Source: Spirochaetota bacterium (GTDB lineage: Bacteria; Spirochaetota; UBA4802; JAFGDQ01). Taken from it: 64,000 bases of DNA. Every line of letters starts with the position of its first letter. The stretch's first letter is position 1. The stretch spans positions 1 to 64,000 of the forward strand of contig JAFGDQ010000016.1 of assembly GCA_016932015.1 (NCBI GenBank), written 5' to 3'. The notes under the pieces are model-generated. The model saw only the letters and a program-made list of their open reading frames with translations, was not told the origin of the DNA and did not search any database. Below, in pieces: positions 46,695 to 55,003 of this stretch. The position numbers and the translations under genes were made by a program.

Positions 46695-46723
46695 ATTATA
46701 GCTATATAGTAACTGTACGTCAA
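46695..46723 (-). promoter_or_regulatory. Strong sigma-70-type promoter for the bam operon
   Basis: On the minus strand TTGACG (46723-46718) and perfect TATAAT (46700-46695) are separated by 17 bases. It is among the best promoter matches in the window. Confidence 0.65.
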
Positions 46724-46800
46724 GAAAAAGATTTTTATTTTGATATTTTGCTGCAGTAAAAAGGAGGTTGAATTCTGTGTTTTTATGAGTACTATTGAGT

Positions 46801-46837
46801 ACAAAAATTCCGTTTTTTTAAAAAACGGAATTTTTGT
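46801..46837. terminator. Perfect palindromic terminator after fdhD
   Basis: Eighteen-base arms ACAAAAATTCCGTTTTTT and AAAAAACGGAATTTTTGT around a single central base. U-runs on both sides make it bidirectional. It isolates fdhD from the bam promoter. Confidence 0.8.
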
Positions 46838-46884
46838 AAATTTTATGGGCTTAGTCGTTTAAAGGCAAATATTCAAGTGTGATT

Positions 46885-47706
46885 TTATTCAGAGGTTTTA
46901 ATGCGGTGTTCGCAGCATGATACAATGAATCCTGAATTCTTTTTGTTAAGACTGATGAGTGTCATATTCAGTTTTAAACCGAGCTCTACAGCCATTGAAG
47001 TGGGATTCGAAAAGCTGATCAGGATGGGGATTCCGGCACGCGCGGCTTTCTGCATCATTTCAAAGCTGATTCTTGAGGATATTACTGCCAGGTATATATC
47101 GGATAATTTATCGTCCAGGACAAGAGTTCCTATGGCTTTATCCATCGCGTTATGGCGGCCAACATCTTCAGCTTTTGCGATTATATCGAGACTGCCGTTA
47201 AACAGCATAACCGCGTGTGTTCCTCTTGTTCGGGTATAGAATTCCTGAACTTCAGTAAATTTCACCACACAGTCAATGACCTGCGAGTAGGTTATTTCAG
47301 ATTTTTTGTCAACAGTATTCAGATTGTTAATTAAATCATTAAGCATTTCGTGCCCGCTTTTTGCGCAGTTAGTCTGGCTCAGGAATAATCTTTTTTTAGT
47401 TTTATTTGAAATGATTTTTTTTCTTTTATCTGTCAATTTTACGGTAACACTGTTGTTGTTATCTTCGCTGCTGAAATCAATGGATACAATATCGGATCCG
47501 GATTCGATCAGCCCTTCTGAATAGCAGAAACCGGCAGTGTGGGCTGTTTCATATCCCGGAGTGCGCATAACAACAGAGTGGGGCATGTTCTCAACTTTTA
47601 TTGACAGGGGTTCTTCACGGACAAGGTCCTGACTGTGCCTGCTTATTGTTTTTTCTTCATAATAAAGAAGGTCGTAAGTCAGGAATGTATCTTTATGTTT
47701 GTTCAA
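46885..47706 (-). CDS. fdhD: FdhD-like sulfurtransferase
   Basis: 273 residues. FdhD transfers sulfur from IscS to the bis-pterin molybdenum or tungsten cofactor of formate dehydrogenases. Typical segments are TRTRGTHAVMLF, KAEDVGRHNAMDKAIG, SSRISFEMMQKAARAGIPILIS and SFSNPTSMAVELG. The catalytic CxxC motif is changed: C114 is followed by Ala-Lys-Ser (NCAKSGHE), leaving one cysteine; some homologues keep only the first. No formate dehydrogenase gene is in the window. The nearest bis-pterin enzyme is BamB, so a service to BamB is possible but unproven. Confidence 0.9.
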   Translation of the reverse strand: MNKHKDTFLTYDLLYYEEKTISRHSQDLVREEPLSIKVENMPHSVVMRTPGYETAHTAGFCYSEGLIESGSDIVSIDFSSEDNNNSVTVKLTDKRKKIISNKTKKRLFLSQTNCAKSGHEMLNDLINNLNTVDKKSEITYSQVIDCVVKFTEVQEFYTRTRGTHAVMLFNGSLDIIAKAEDVGRHNAMDKAIGTLVLDDKLSDIYLAVISSRISFEMMQKAARAGIPILISFSNPTSMAVELGLKLNMTLISLNKKNSGFIVSCCEHRIKTSE

Positions 47707-47884
47707 TTTTTTCCCCTTAATTAGACATGGTTAAACATATAAAGAAGTCAACAGATTTTCGGAAAATCAGATCAGCTATTTAACAGGACTGATTTTTTAT
47801 ACAATATTTATACTGTCTTCCCGGTAAAATCAGAGAGTATTATACAAAAAGCCGGTCAGGATGAGGAAGTTAATTTTCAGGCGT

Positions 47885-47915
47885 AAAAAAGCCCCGCATT
47901 ATACGGCAGGGCCTG
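47885..47915 (-). terminator. Terminator after the AbfD-like gene
   Basis: On the minus strand a GGCCCTGC / GCGGGGCT stem (one mismatch) is followed by TTTTTT. It lies 40 bases past the stop codon. Confidence 0.65.
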
Positions 47916-47954
47916 TAAATTATAATATATCAGAATTAATGATTCAATTCATGA

Positions 47955-49391
47955 TTAACTGTCGATTCCGGCAAGTTTTTTTGCCAGTTTCTTTGATGAA
48001 TTAAGATCATAATTTCTGAGTATTGTCATTCTGTGCGTCTCGGGAGAACCCGCACCGTGTATATTTGATACTATATCGCGGCTTTCAAATGCCAGTTTTT
48101 CTACCAGCCTGAAAATTTTGATTCTGTCCATTGTGTCCACGCCGTCAATTCCCTTGAGGTATTTTTTGAGGAGAGGACCTATTTCCGGATTTTCAAAATC
48201 CTTGTCTGACGGAAGGTCTGTAGTCATTCCGCCTGCGATTTCAACCATCATTCTTATTACTTCTGCCAGGTCCTTTCCTTCGTACAGTTTGGAAGTATTT
48301 GAAAGAACAGGATCAACTGCGTAAATACCGGATGGTGTTTCAGTTGCTTCTACTGAGGCTGCTATTGAACAGCCGTAAATTGCTTTTACAATTTTCAGCA
48401 TTTCAGCGTATTTGTTTCTGATGTGGGAAACTTTGGACAGGCCGCTGTATTCCGCTGCGACTGCTGCAGCGCCCAGGTAAACATCGCCGACTCCGCATTT
48501 GCATCCGCCGTGTGAATGACGGTGGTAGTTTCCGAAGTTGATTACCATCGGGCCCGCGTACTCATATTCTCCGCAGAGGAAAACTTTGTCCCATGGTACG
48601 AATACATCGTTAAAAAGAACCATTGGTGAAGCCTTGCTGTAATTGGCGTTTCCAAGATCGCAGTCCTGAAGAGGCTGGGCTTCCAGCGTTCCCCTTCCAT
48701 ATACGTGCGTCATTCCGGGAGCGTCATTTGGTACGGCAAAGCAGACGGCGTAATCCTTGTCGTCCTCCTGCATGTTTCTTGTAGGAACTACGAGTGCCCA
48801 GTGAGCACACATGGAACCAGTCTGGTGTATTTTTGCCCCGCGGACTACGATTCCGTCCTTGTTTTTATCAACTACACGAAGATACATATCGGGATCTGAC
48901 TGCTGTGAAGGCCTTAACATTCTGTCGCCTTTAACGTCTGTTACTCCGCTGAACAGAACGTAATCATTCTTCTGCATGAATTTAACAAATTCCTGGAATT
49001 TCGGCCAGTACTCGGTGCCGTGTTTCTTGTCGCAGTTATATGTCTCAACTCCGACTGCATTGATCGCGTCCATGCCTGTGCAGCGCATATAGCATCCGCC
49101 TATATTCTGCGATAACAGTTTCAGCATTCTTACTTTATCTATAAGATCCTGCTGGCTGTTGTAAAAACTGAGAAAACGGCTAACATCTTCGCCTGTAAGA
49201 TTTGACCTGGTTGTAAGTAAAGCTTTTGATTCAGGATCATTTTCCATTTCATAGGTTTTGGCAACTGCCGCTGTCATATGCCTGATCAATGGGTGTTCTG
49301 TTGGATTCTCGACTTTTTCTCCGAGAATATAGGCAGTTGGTTTTAATTCCTTCAGTGATTGATAATACTGTTCAGGTGTTTTAATGGCCAT
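47955..49391 (-). CDS. abfD: 4-Hydroxybutyryl-CoA dehydratase family (AbfD-like)
   Basis: 478-residue flavin and [4Fe-4S] enzyme of the HpaB/AbfD fold. The four cluster ligands of Clostridium AbfD (C99, C103, H292, C299) have equivalents C100 and C104 (GGCYMRCTGMDA) and H292 and C299 (HRHSHGGCKCG). This distinguishes it from flavin monooxygenases, which lack the cluster, and fits an anaerobe. AbfD dehydrates 4-hydroxybutyryl-CoA to crotonyl-CoA and isomerises vinylacetyl-CoA. The context (acyl-CoA synthetase, BamB) suggests a CoA-ester dehydration, but the substrate may differ. GGAGG before the ATG. Fully intact. Confidence 0.88.
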   Translation of the reverse strand: MAIKTPEQYYQSLKELKPTAYILGEKVENPTEHPLIRHMTAAVAKTYEMENDPESKALLTTRSNLTGEDVSRFLSFYNSQQDLIDKVRMLKLLSQNIGGCYMRCTGMDAINAVGVETYNCDKKHGTEYWPKFQEFVKFMQKNDYVLFSGVTDVKGDRMLRPSQQSDPDMYLRVVDKNKDGIVVRGAKIHQTGSMCAHWALVVPTRNMQEDDKDYAVCFAVPNDAPGMTHVYGRGTLEAQPLQDCDLGNANYSKASPMVLFNDVFVPWDKVFLCGEYEYAGPMVINFGNYHRHSHGGCKCGVGDVYLGAAAVAAEYSGLSKVSHIRNKYAEMLKIVKAIYGCSIAASVEATETPSGIYAVDPVLSNTSKLYEGKDLAEVIRMMVEIAGGMTTDLPSDKDFENPEIGPLLKKYLKGIDGVDTMDRIKIFRLVEKLAFESRDIVSNIHGAGSPETHRMTILRNYDLNSSKKLAKKLAGIDS

Positions 49392-49480
49392 TTATGGTGA
49401 ACCCTCCTTGTTATTATTTGATTGTTGTGCTTGAACCGAATGTTATGTTTTTTTAAAAACGGACTGATTTGACAGGTACT

Positions 49481-50191
49481 TTATTTAATCCAGAAATCGG
49501 TTTTTTCCTGTTCTTCGAGCATTTTCTTAAAGCTGTCCAAAATCTGAATTTTGGCGTTGGTTAAATGATTTTTAAGTACAGATTGCGCTCTTTCCTGGCT
49601 GCGCAGTGCAACTGCGTCAAAAATTTCCTGATGCGCCTGGTCTATAGATGAAAGAGACGATACAGGAAAATAATTTCCGCCGTATTTCAGAAACAGCATG
49701 TCAAATACATTCCGCAAAATGCGTATTTGCGTCCTTTTCCCGGATAGCGAGGCAAGAGTCATATGAAATTCTTTATTTTTAAAAAGCCTTTCCTTTAAAT
49801 AGAACTCTCTTTCTGCTGAGCGATGAGCTTCAAGCGCTACCTTAAGACTGTCAATACCGTCTTTATCGATATTTTCCAGTGAAGCCGGTATTAAAGACGG
49901 TTCAATCAGCTCTCTGATTTCATAGAGTTCTTCAAGCTCTTTCAGGCTGAACGGAGCCATTGAATATCCGCGGTTAGGTTCATGATTTACAAAGCCCTGC
50001 AATTCCAGCCATTTCAATGCCTGAATGATTGGTGTTGAGCTTAGTTCAAGTTTTTCAGCAAGGTCCCTGCAGGATATTCTCTGTCCGGGTATCAGCTCTT
50101 TGTTGTACAGCATATGCCTGATACCATAATAGGCAGTCTGACTGCTGTCTTCATGTTTAATATTATTATTATTATTCCTCTCTTTCCCCAT
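49481..50191 (-). CDS. GntR-family (FadR/FCD) transcriptional regulator
   Basis: 236 residues from the preferred ATG at 50191. An Asn-rich opening (NNNNN, from an ATT repeat) precedes the winged-helix domain (about 25-90, with ISCRDLAEKLELSSTPIIQALKWLELQGFV). An FCD effector domain (about 100-225) has its metal/ligand residues in EIRELIEPSLIPASLE, EFHMTLASLSG and HQEIFDAV. An in-frame ATG exists at 50296, but the intervening part is hydrophobic, untypical and overlaps the inverted repeat at 50205-50236. Likely regulates itself and the divergent sucCD, and perhaps the AbfD-like gene; the ligand would be an organic acid or CoA ester. Confidence 0.88.
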   Translation of the reverse strand: MGKERNNNNNIKHEDSSQTAYYGIRHMLYNKELIPGQRISCRDLAEKLELSSTPIIQALKWLELQGFVNHEPNRGYSMAPFSLKELEELYEIRELIEPSLIPASLENIDKDGIDSLKVALEAHRSAEREFYLKERLFKNKEFHMTLASLSGKRTQIRILRNVFDMLFLKYGGNYFPVSSLSSIDQAHQEIFDAVALRSQERAQSVLKNHLTNAKIQILDSFKKMLEEQEKTDFWIK

Positions 50192-50204
50192 AGTACCAGG
50201 ATTA

Positions 50205-50236
50205 AATAATTTAATTAAATATGCAATTAAATTATT
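50205..50236. promoter_or_regulatory. Perfect 12-base inverted repeat, regulator operator candidate
   Basis: AATAATTTAATT (50205-50216) and AATTAAATTATT (50225-50236), spacer AAATATGC. It lies 14 bases before the GntR ATG at 50191. Position and symmetry suit autoregulation; low base complexity calls for caution. Confidence 0.5.
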
Positions 50237-50325
50237 AATCAAAAACTCTATATTATGCCGGTAAATTATAGATATTAAATTGATTTTTATATTCATTTTT
50301 TGATTAAATGTTCAATTATTTTTCA

Positions 50326-50354
50326 TTGACATAAATATAGAAGAAATTTATTCT
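50326..50354 (+). promoter_or_regulatory. Promoter for sucCD
   Basis: Consensus TTGACA (50326-50331), 17-base spacer, TATTCT (50349-50354). About 135 bases upstream of the sucC ATG in the divergent region with the GntR gene. Confidence 0.55.
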
Positions 50355-50489
50355 TGTATTTCACTTCGAACTTTGATTTTACATCAACTCAGCTGTGCAT
50401 AAATAATTTTATAGCAGTAATATCGCTTTATACTAGCTGATCGGGTATAGTTTTTTTACAAAATAATAATAAAAGGAATAATAACCGTT

Positions 50490-51632
50490 ATGAGATTGCA
50501 CGAATACGAGGCACTGGATATTTTTGAAAAAAACGGCATTCCTGTTCCGCGCCGGGGCATTGCTTCAACAACGCACGAGGCTCTTCATATTGCCGGCGAA
50601 ATAGGATATCCTGTTATGGTTAAAGCGCAGGTTCTCGTTGGGGGGCGCGGACTTGCCGGAGGTATTAAATCCGCATCAACACCAGAGGAATTAAAAGATG
50701 CTGCGGAACAGCTCCTCAGTTCCGATATAAAAGGCCTGCCTGTTCTTAAGCTTTTAATCTGTGAAAAAGTGGAAGTTTCGCAGGAGCTTTATCTGGGAAT
50801 TACAATTGACGGATATTCGGGAGAACCGGTTGTGGTTGCAAGCACACAAGGCGGTGTTTTAATAGAAGAAACGGCACGAAAATTTCCTGAGAAAATTGCA
50901 TCTGCTCATATTGATTCGACTTTCAGGTTTTATCCGTATCAGGCACGTTCAATGCTGAGAATGCTCGGAATAGACCAGAAGCTTATTACAAACTGGACTG
51001 ATGTTGTAATGCAGCTTTATGATATAATGATGCAGTATGAGGGCCTCATCTGTGAAATCAATCCTCTTGTTGTACTCCCGAACGGAGGACTCATCGCAGT
51101 TGACGCGGTGCTGGAAGTGGATGATTCAGCACTCTCAAGAATCCGTCTTCCTTTGCCTGACCGTATTGACAGAATCGAGAACCCTATTGAGAGAAGAGGG
51201 CGGGAGATTGGTGTTACCTATGTTGAGCTTGACGGTGATATAGGACTTATTTCTTCCGGAGCCGGACTGGGTATGTCATCAATGGATATAATCGGTGAAA
51301 AAATGAAACCCGCCAACTTTCTTGAAACAGGAGGCGGTATTACTGCAGACCTGCTTTACAAATGCATGGATCTTATAATGATGAAACCGGGCCTTAGAGC
51401 CGTTTTTATAAATGTTTACGGAGGCATCAACCCAATTCATGAGGGTGCCAAAGGTGTTGTACGTTATATTCAGGAACATAATGTTAAACTGCCGGTTGTC
51501 GCGAAAGCTCTGGGCAACCGCCAGGAGGAAACCTGGGAGATATTCAAATCCGGAGGCGTGCATGTTGTAACTGAAGCGGCAACGGAAAAAGCCATAGATT
51601 ACTTATACGAACTTGTAGAACGAGGTCAATAA
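50490..51632 (+). CDS. sucC: Succinyl-CoA synthetase beta-type subunit (ADP-forming)
   Basis: 380 residues, ATP-grasp domain (about 1-235) then a CoA-ligase domain. MRLHEYEALDIFEKNGIPVP and MVKAQVLVGGRGLAGGIK are family marks. The ATP-binding loop (LLICEKVEVSQELYLGI) and the metal-binding CEINPLVVLPNGGLIAVDAVLEVDDSA segment are intact. The downstream sucD overlaps by one base, and together they form an ADP-forming acid-CoA ligase. The regulatory setting (GntR, AbfD-like gene) instead of other TCA genes suggests a substrate-specific acid activation rather than housekeeping succinyl-CoA synthetase, though that is inference. Confidence 0.9.
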   Translation: MRLHEYEALDIFEKNGIPVPRRGIASTTHEALHIAGEIGYPVMVKAQVLVGGRGLAGGIKSASTPEELKDAAEQLLSSDIKGLPVLKLLICEKVEVSQELYLGITIDGYSGEPVVVASTQGGVLIEETARKFPEKIASAHIDSTFRFYPYQARSMLRMLGIDQKLITNWTDVVMQLYDIMMQYEGLICEINPLVVLPNGGLIAVDAVLEVDDSALSRIRLPLPDRIDRIENPIERRGREIGVTYVELDGDIGLISSGAGLGMSSMDIIGEKMKPANFLETGGGITADLLYKCMDLIMMKPGLRAVFINVYGGINPIHEGAKGVVRYIQEHNVKLPVVAKALGNRQEETWEIFKSGGVHVVTEAATEKAIDYLYELVERGQ

Positions 51633-52504
51633 TGAGCATATTAATGAATGATTCAACCCGGGTAATAGTACAGGGTATTACCGGGCGTATAGGAAGCGCG
51701 CAGACTCACTGGATGCTTGAGTACGGAACCAAGGTTGTCGGCGGAGTAACTCCCGGAAAAGGCGGATCCACAGTGGAAGGTCTTCCTGTTTTTAACAGCG
51801 TTGATGAAGCTGTAAAAGAGACAGGTGCTAACGCTTCGGTATTCTTTGTACCTGCTGCTTTTGTCCTTGACGCGTTTATGGAAACAATTGACGCGGGAAT
51901 AGATCTGCTTGTTATAGTACCTGAGCATATTCCGGTAAGAGATGTTATTAAGATGCGCAGTTATGCTCTTGAGAAAGGCGTTTTTGCTCTCGGGCCTACG
52001 ACCCCGGGCATTCTTGTTCCCGGAATGGGAAAAATGGGGATCATGCCTGCTTCCATGTTCGCACCAGGCAGGGTGGGAGTTATTTCCAGAAGCGGAACCC
52101 TCTCATATGAATTCGCGGGAATTCTTTCAGAGAACAATGTGGGACAGAGCACTGTAGTGGGAATGGGCGCGGATCCTGTTGTATTGAGGAATCTTACCGA
52201 TATTCTTGAGCTTTTTGAAAATGATGGCGAAACTGACGGTGTAATTATTGTAGGTGAGGTTGGCGGTGAGCAGGAGGAAAAAGCTGCCGGGTTTATTTCA
52301 AGAAGAATGAATAAACCTGTCGCGGTATACATTGCAGGCAAATATTCACCTCAGGGCAAAAAAATGGGACACGCGGGTGCAATCGTACGCGGCACTTCAG
52401 GAACCGTTGAGGGCAAGCAGGAAACGCTGAAAGAAGCGGGAGCTACAATTCTTAATACTCCAATTGATGTTGCTGAATGGGCAAAGAAAAATAAATTAAA
52501 ATAA
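51632..52504 (+). CDS. sucD: Succinyl-CoA synthetase alpha-type subunit
   Basis: 290 residues. The CoA-binding domain begins IVQGITGRIGSAQTHWMLEYGT. The active-site phosphohistidine lies in GKKMGHAGAIVRG, near residue 250. The TPGKGG loop and GVISRSGTLSYEFAGIL are also conserved. Catalyses phosphoryl transfer and CoA-ester formation with the beta subunit. GTLSYE and PGILVPG match the family well. ATGA overlap with sucC indicates translational coupling. As with sucC, it may activate another dicarboxylate or aromatic-derived acid. Confidence 0.9.
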   Translation: MSILMNDSTRVIVQGITGRIGSAQTHWMLEYGTKVVGGVTPGKGGSTVEGLPVFNSVDEAVKETGANASVFFVPAAFVLDAFMETIDAGIDLLVIVPEHIPVRDVIKMRSYALEKGVFALGPTTPGILVPGMGKMGIMPASMFAPGRVGVISRSGTLSYEFAGILSENNVGQSTVVGMGADPVVLRNLTDILELFENDGETDGVIIVGEVGGEQEEKAAGFISRRMNKPVAVYIAGKYSPQGKKMGHAGAIVRGTSGTVEGKQETLKEAGATILNTPIDVAEWAKKNKLK

Positions 52505-52550
52505 CCCTTCTTATCTTCACTGAAAGCGGATTTATTCCGGACTTCTTTTC

Positions 52551-52580
52551 TGCCGGGCTGCATATTGCTGCAGCCCGGCA
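52551..52580 (+). terminator. Hairpin after sucD
   Basis: Perfect 12-base stem TGCCGGGCTGCA / TGCAGCCCGGCA with a 6-base loop, 47 bases past the stop codon. The T-run after it is weak, so it could also act as an mRNA-stabilising hairpin. Confidence 0.6.
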
Positions 52581-52659
52581 TTATAGCTTAAATTTCTGCT
52601 TGAATACTTCAAAAGAAAAAAATATTATAGATATTATATATTATTATACGAGTTAAACT

Positions 52660-53847
52660 ATGAAAAAATATTTTGTATTATTCGCGTCAGCATGCATTTA
52701 TTTATGCATTGGTATCAATTACAGCTGGTCGGTTTTTGCACAGGAGCTTAAGGCTCATTACGGTTTTACTATGGCTCAGGGGCAGTCCGTGTTTTCAATA
52801 TTTCAGCTAACGTTCCCGGTAGTATTCTTCTTTGGCGGAAGAGTCATGCAGAAGTTCGGGCCTGTAACATCTGCCTTGGCAGGATCACTGCTTTTCGGCG
52901 GAGGTTTTGCTCTTGCCGGAATTCTTCCTTTAACAAGCCTTAACCTTATTCTTACTATAGGTGTTATTTCAGGAGCAGGACTGGGGCTTTCATACGCGGC
53001 GCCTATTTACGCTTCACAAAAAAATTTTCCAGACAAAAAAGCAATTGTAACAGGAATAACTGTTGCTGCGTTCGCAATTAGTGCAGTGATCTTTTCCCTG
53101 TTTACCGAGTCTCTTTATAAAAAGGGCTGGAGCATTTCGAATATATTTTTAACATACGGCATTATAATCATAGTCATAGGGTGTTTTGCATCCCTTGGTC
53201 TTAGAACAGACGGATCGGATGAAGTGAAAATAAAAGAGAATCCGTCAGAGGCCGTGAAAATAAAGTTCAGCAAGCTTGTAACTTCAAAATTATACTGGGC
53301 ATTGACCATTCCTTTTTTCTCCGGAGTATTCGCAGGATTGATGATTTTCGGCAATATCAAGTCAATAGGAATACAGCGTGAAATTGTGCCTGCTGTTGCG
53401 GCAATAGGTATTTCTTCGATTTCCCTGTTCAATGCCGCAGGCAGAATTACCTGGGGATATGTCGCTCATTATACATCAGAGGCTTTTGCTTTAAAAATAG
53501 CGCTTATGTGCCAGGCCGTAGTACTGATCGCGGGCGCTTTCTTTCTTCATTCATCATGGACTTTTATTCTTTTCGCAGGTTTGGTTGGTTTTAACTACGG
53601 CGCTAATCTTGTGCTTTATCCTTCGCTTGCATCCAGAATATGGGGTGTCGAAGCATTCGGTACAGTATATCCGTTTATATTCATCGGCAACGCGTTTGCG
53701 GGATTCCTTTCTCCGTCACTCGCGGGAATTGTTCTTGATGTAACAGGCGATTACTTCTGGTCGCTGATTGTGGCGGGAGTATTATGCGTTTTTGCTTTTG
53801 CTGCTTTCAGACAGCTTTTTTCTGTGAAGGATTATGCTGCTGATTAA
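52660..53847 (+). CDS. MFS transporter, oxalate/formate antiporter (OFA) family
   Basis: 395 residues with 12 membrane helices. The opening (ACIYLCIGINYSWSVFAQELKAHYG) and the ISGAGLGLSYAAPI segment are characteristic of the OFA subfamily. Members exchange small organic acids such as oxalate/formate or lactate/pyruvate. It follows sucCD in the same direction, 155 bases later with a hairpin between, so co-regulation is plausible. It could import an organic acid or export a product of the catabolic island; the ligand is not readable from the sequence. Its own terminator follows. Confidence 0.88.
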   Translation: MKKYFVLFASACIYLCIGINYSWSVFAQELKAHYGFTMAQGQSVFSIFQLTFPVVFFFGGRVMQKFGPVTSALAGSLLFGGGFALAGILPLTSLNLILTIGVISGAGLGLSYAAPIYASQKNFPDKKAIVTGITVAAFAISAVIFSLFTESLYKKGWSISNIFLTYGIIIIVIGCFASLGLRTDGSDEVKIKENPSEAVKIKFSKLVTSKLYWALTIPFFSGVFAGLMIFGNIKSIGIQREIVPAVAAIGISSISLFNAAGRITWGYVAHYTSEAFALKIALMCQAVVLIAGAFFLHSSWTFILFAGLVGFNYGANLVLYPSLASRIWGVEAFGTVYPFIFIGNAFAGFLSPSLAGIVLDVTGDYFWSLIVAGVLCVFAFAAFRQLFSVKDYAAD

Positions 53848-53875
53848 ACATTTATTTATAAAAATATGCACTCAG

Positions 53876-53906
53876 AGCCCACGATTAAATACGTGGGCTT
53901 TTTATT
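53876..53906 (+). terminator. Terminator after the OFA transporter
   Basis: AGCCCACG (53876-53883) pairs with CGTGGGCT (53892-53899), then TTTT. Textbook rho-independent form. Confidence 0.8.
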
Positions 53907-53959
53907 TGTTTCACGTTATAGCTGTTATTCACATTGTTATATAAAATCAAAAAATATAT

Positions 53960-53988
53960 TTGACTTTTAATAATAAAAATTTGATAAA
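53960..53988 (+). promoter_or_regulatory. Possible promoter for the NorQ-like gene
   Basis: TTGACT (53960-53965), 17 bases, GATAAA (53983-53988). About 38 bases upstream of the start codon. The -10 box is only a fair match. Confidence 0.4.
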
Positions 53989-54026
53989 TTTTTCTATGAT
54001 AAAATTCCTGAAAAGGAAATTGACAT

Positions 54027-54908
54027 ATGTCAACCTCTGAAACGAATACCTATAAAATAACTGAAGAACCTTTCTATATTCCGATCAAAGATGAAGTCGA
54101 AGTTTTTCAGCGCGCCTGGGCTGAGCAGATTCCTCTGTTGCTGAAAGGCCCTACAGGCTGCGGAAAAACAAGGTTTGTTGAGTATATGACCTATACTCTG
54201 GGACAGAAGCTTGTCAGTACCACAAAGAACAGTGAAAGTTTAAATATAGATATTAAAAATTATAAAAGCGGAGTTGGTTCGCTTTATACAGTGTCCTGTC
54301 ATGAAGATCTTACTGCAAGGGATCTGACCGGGCGCTATATTATGAAAGGCGGTGAAACAGTATGGGTGGACGGGCCTGCAACAACCGCAGTCAGGGAAGG
54401 CGCGATTCTTTATCTTGACGAAGTTGTTGAAGCCAGAAAAGACATTGCTGTTGTTCTTCATCCTCTTACAGACTACAGGCGTATTCTACCGATCGAGATA
54501 CTCGGTACTCAGCTGAGTGCTCCCAAAACATTCATGGTCGTTATATCATATAATCCGGGCTATCAGAGCATCAGAAAAAACCTTAAGCCTTCAACAAAGC
54601 AGAGATTCATTGCCCTTGATTTTTCCTATGCTCCGCCTGAAAAGGAAATACTCATACTCCAGAAAGAGGGTGGAGTAGAAAAGAATATAGCTGAGCAGCT
54701 TGTTCTTCTGGGAAATGATATAAGAAACATTACGACTATTGATCTTGAAGAGGGCATAAGCACCAGAAGCCTTGTATATGCCGCAAAGCTGATAAAGCGC
54801 GGGCTTGAACCGAAGCGGGCATGCTCAATAGCAATTGCGCAGGCTATTACTGACGAGAAAGAGGAGATTGCCGCTATTGAGATTATTATTGATAAGATAT
54901 TCCGATGA
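54027..54908 (+). CDS. NorQ/CbbQ-like AAA+ ATPase
   Basis: 293-residue MoxR-type ATPase. Walker A is LLKGPTGCGKTRFVEYM (about 34-50), Walker B is GAILYLDEVVEARKD, and sensor and arginine-finger segments follow (SYNPGYQSIRKNLKPSTKQRF). A CbbQ/NorQ C-terminal domain ends the protein. Members work with a VWA partner (CbbO/NorD/CoxE) to insert metal or activate an enzyme. The probable partner is the VWA protein at 55790-58405, but a hicAB module and a MITE-like repeat lie between them. No NO reductase or Rubisco is present, so the client enzyme is unknown. Confidence 0.9.
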   Translation: MSTSETNTYKITEEPFYIPIKDEVEVFQRAWAEQIPLLLKGPTGCGKTRFVEYMTYTLGQKLVSTTKNSESLNIDIKNYKSGVGSLYTVSCHEDLTARDLTGRYIMKGGETVWVDGPATTAVREGAILYLDEVVEARKDIAVVLHPLTDYRRILPIEILGTQLSAPKTFMVVISYNPGYQSIRKNLKPSTKQRFIALDFSYAPPEKEILILQKEGGVEKNIAEQLVLLGNDIRNITTIDLEEGISTRSLVYAAKLIKRGLEPKRACSIAIAQAITDEKEEIAAIEIIIDKIFR

Positions 54909-55003
54909 TAGGTGCAGGAACTTATTTTTTATAAAAAAATTAAAAGTTCTTTGATATATAAAAGATTACCCGGCTTTTTATGAGTTTCGCAATAATGTTA
55001 TTT

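Larger units (their letters stand above)
46387..46884 (-). promoter_or_regulatory. Long 5' leader and promoter region of the bam operon
   Basis: From the predicted promoter (46695-46723) to the bamB start the leader is about 300 bases, long for this genome. I see no gene and no riboswitch that I can name; its length allows for regulation by RNA structure. The right end holds the fdhD terminator. Confidence 0.4.

Noticed and set aside
50158-50177. ATT trinucleotide repeat in the regulator gene as a phase-variation tract
   Set aside because: Repeat unit is three bases, so slippage would not change the frame; it simply encodes an asparagine run.
50192-50296. N-terminal extension of the GntR regulator to the ATG at 50296
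   Set aside because: No ribosome-binding site, atypical hydrophobic composition and overlap with a perfect inverted repeat.
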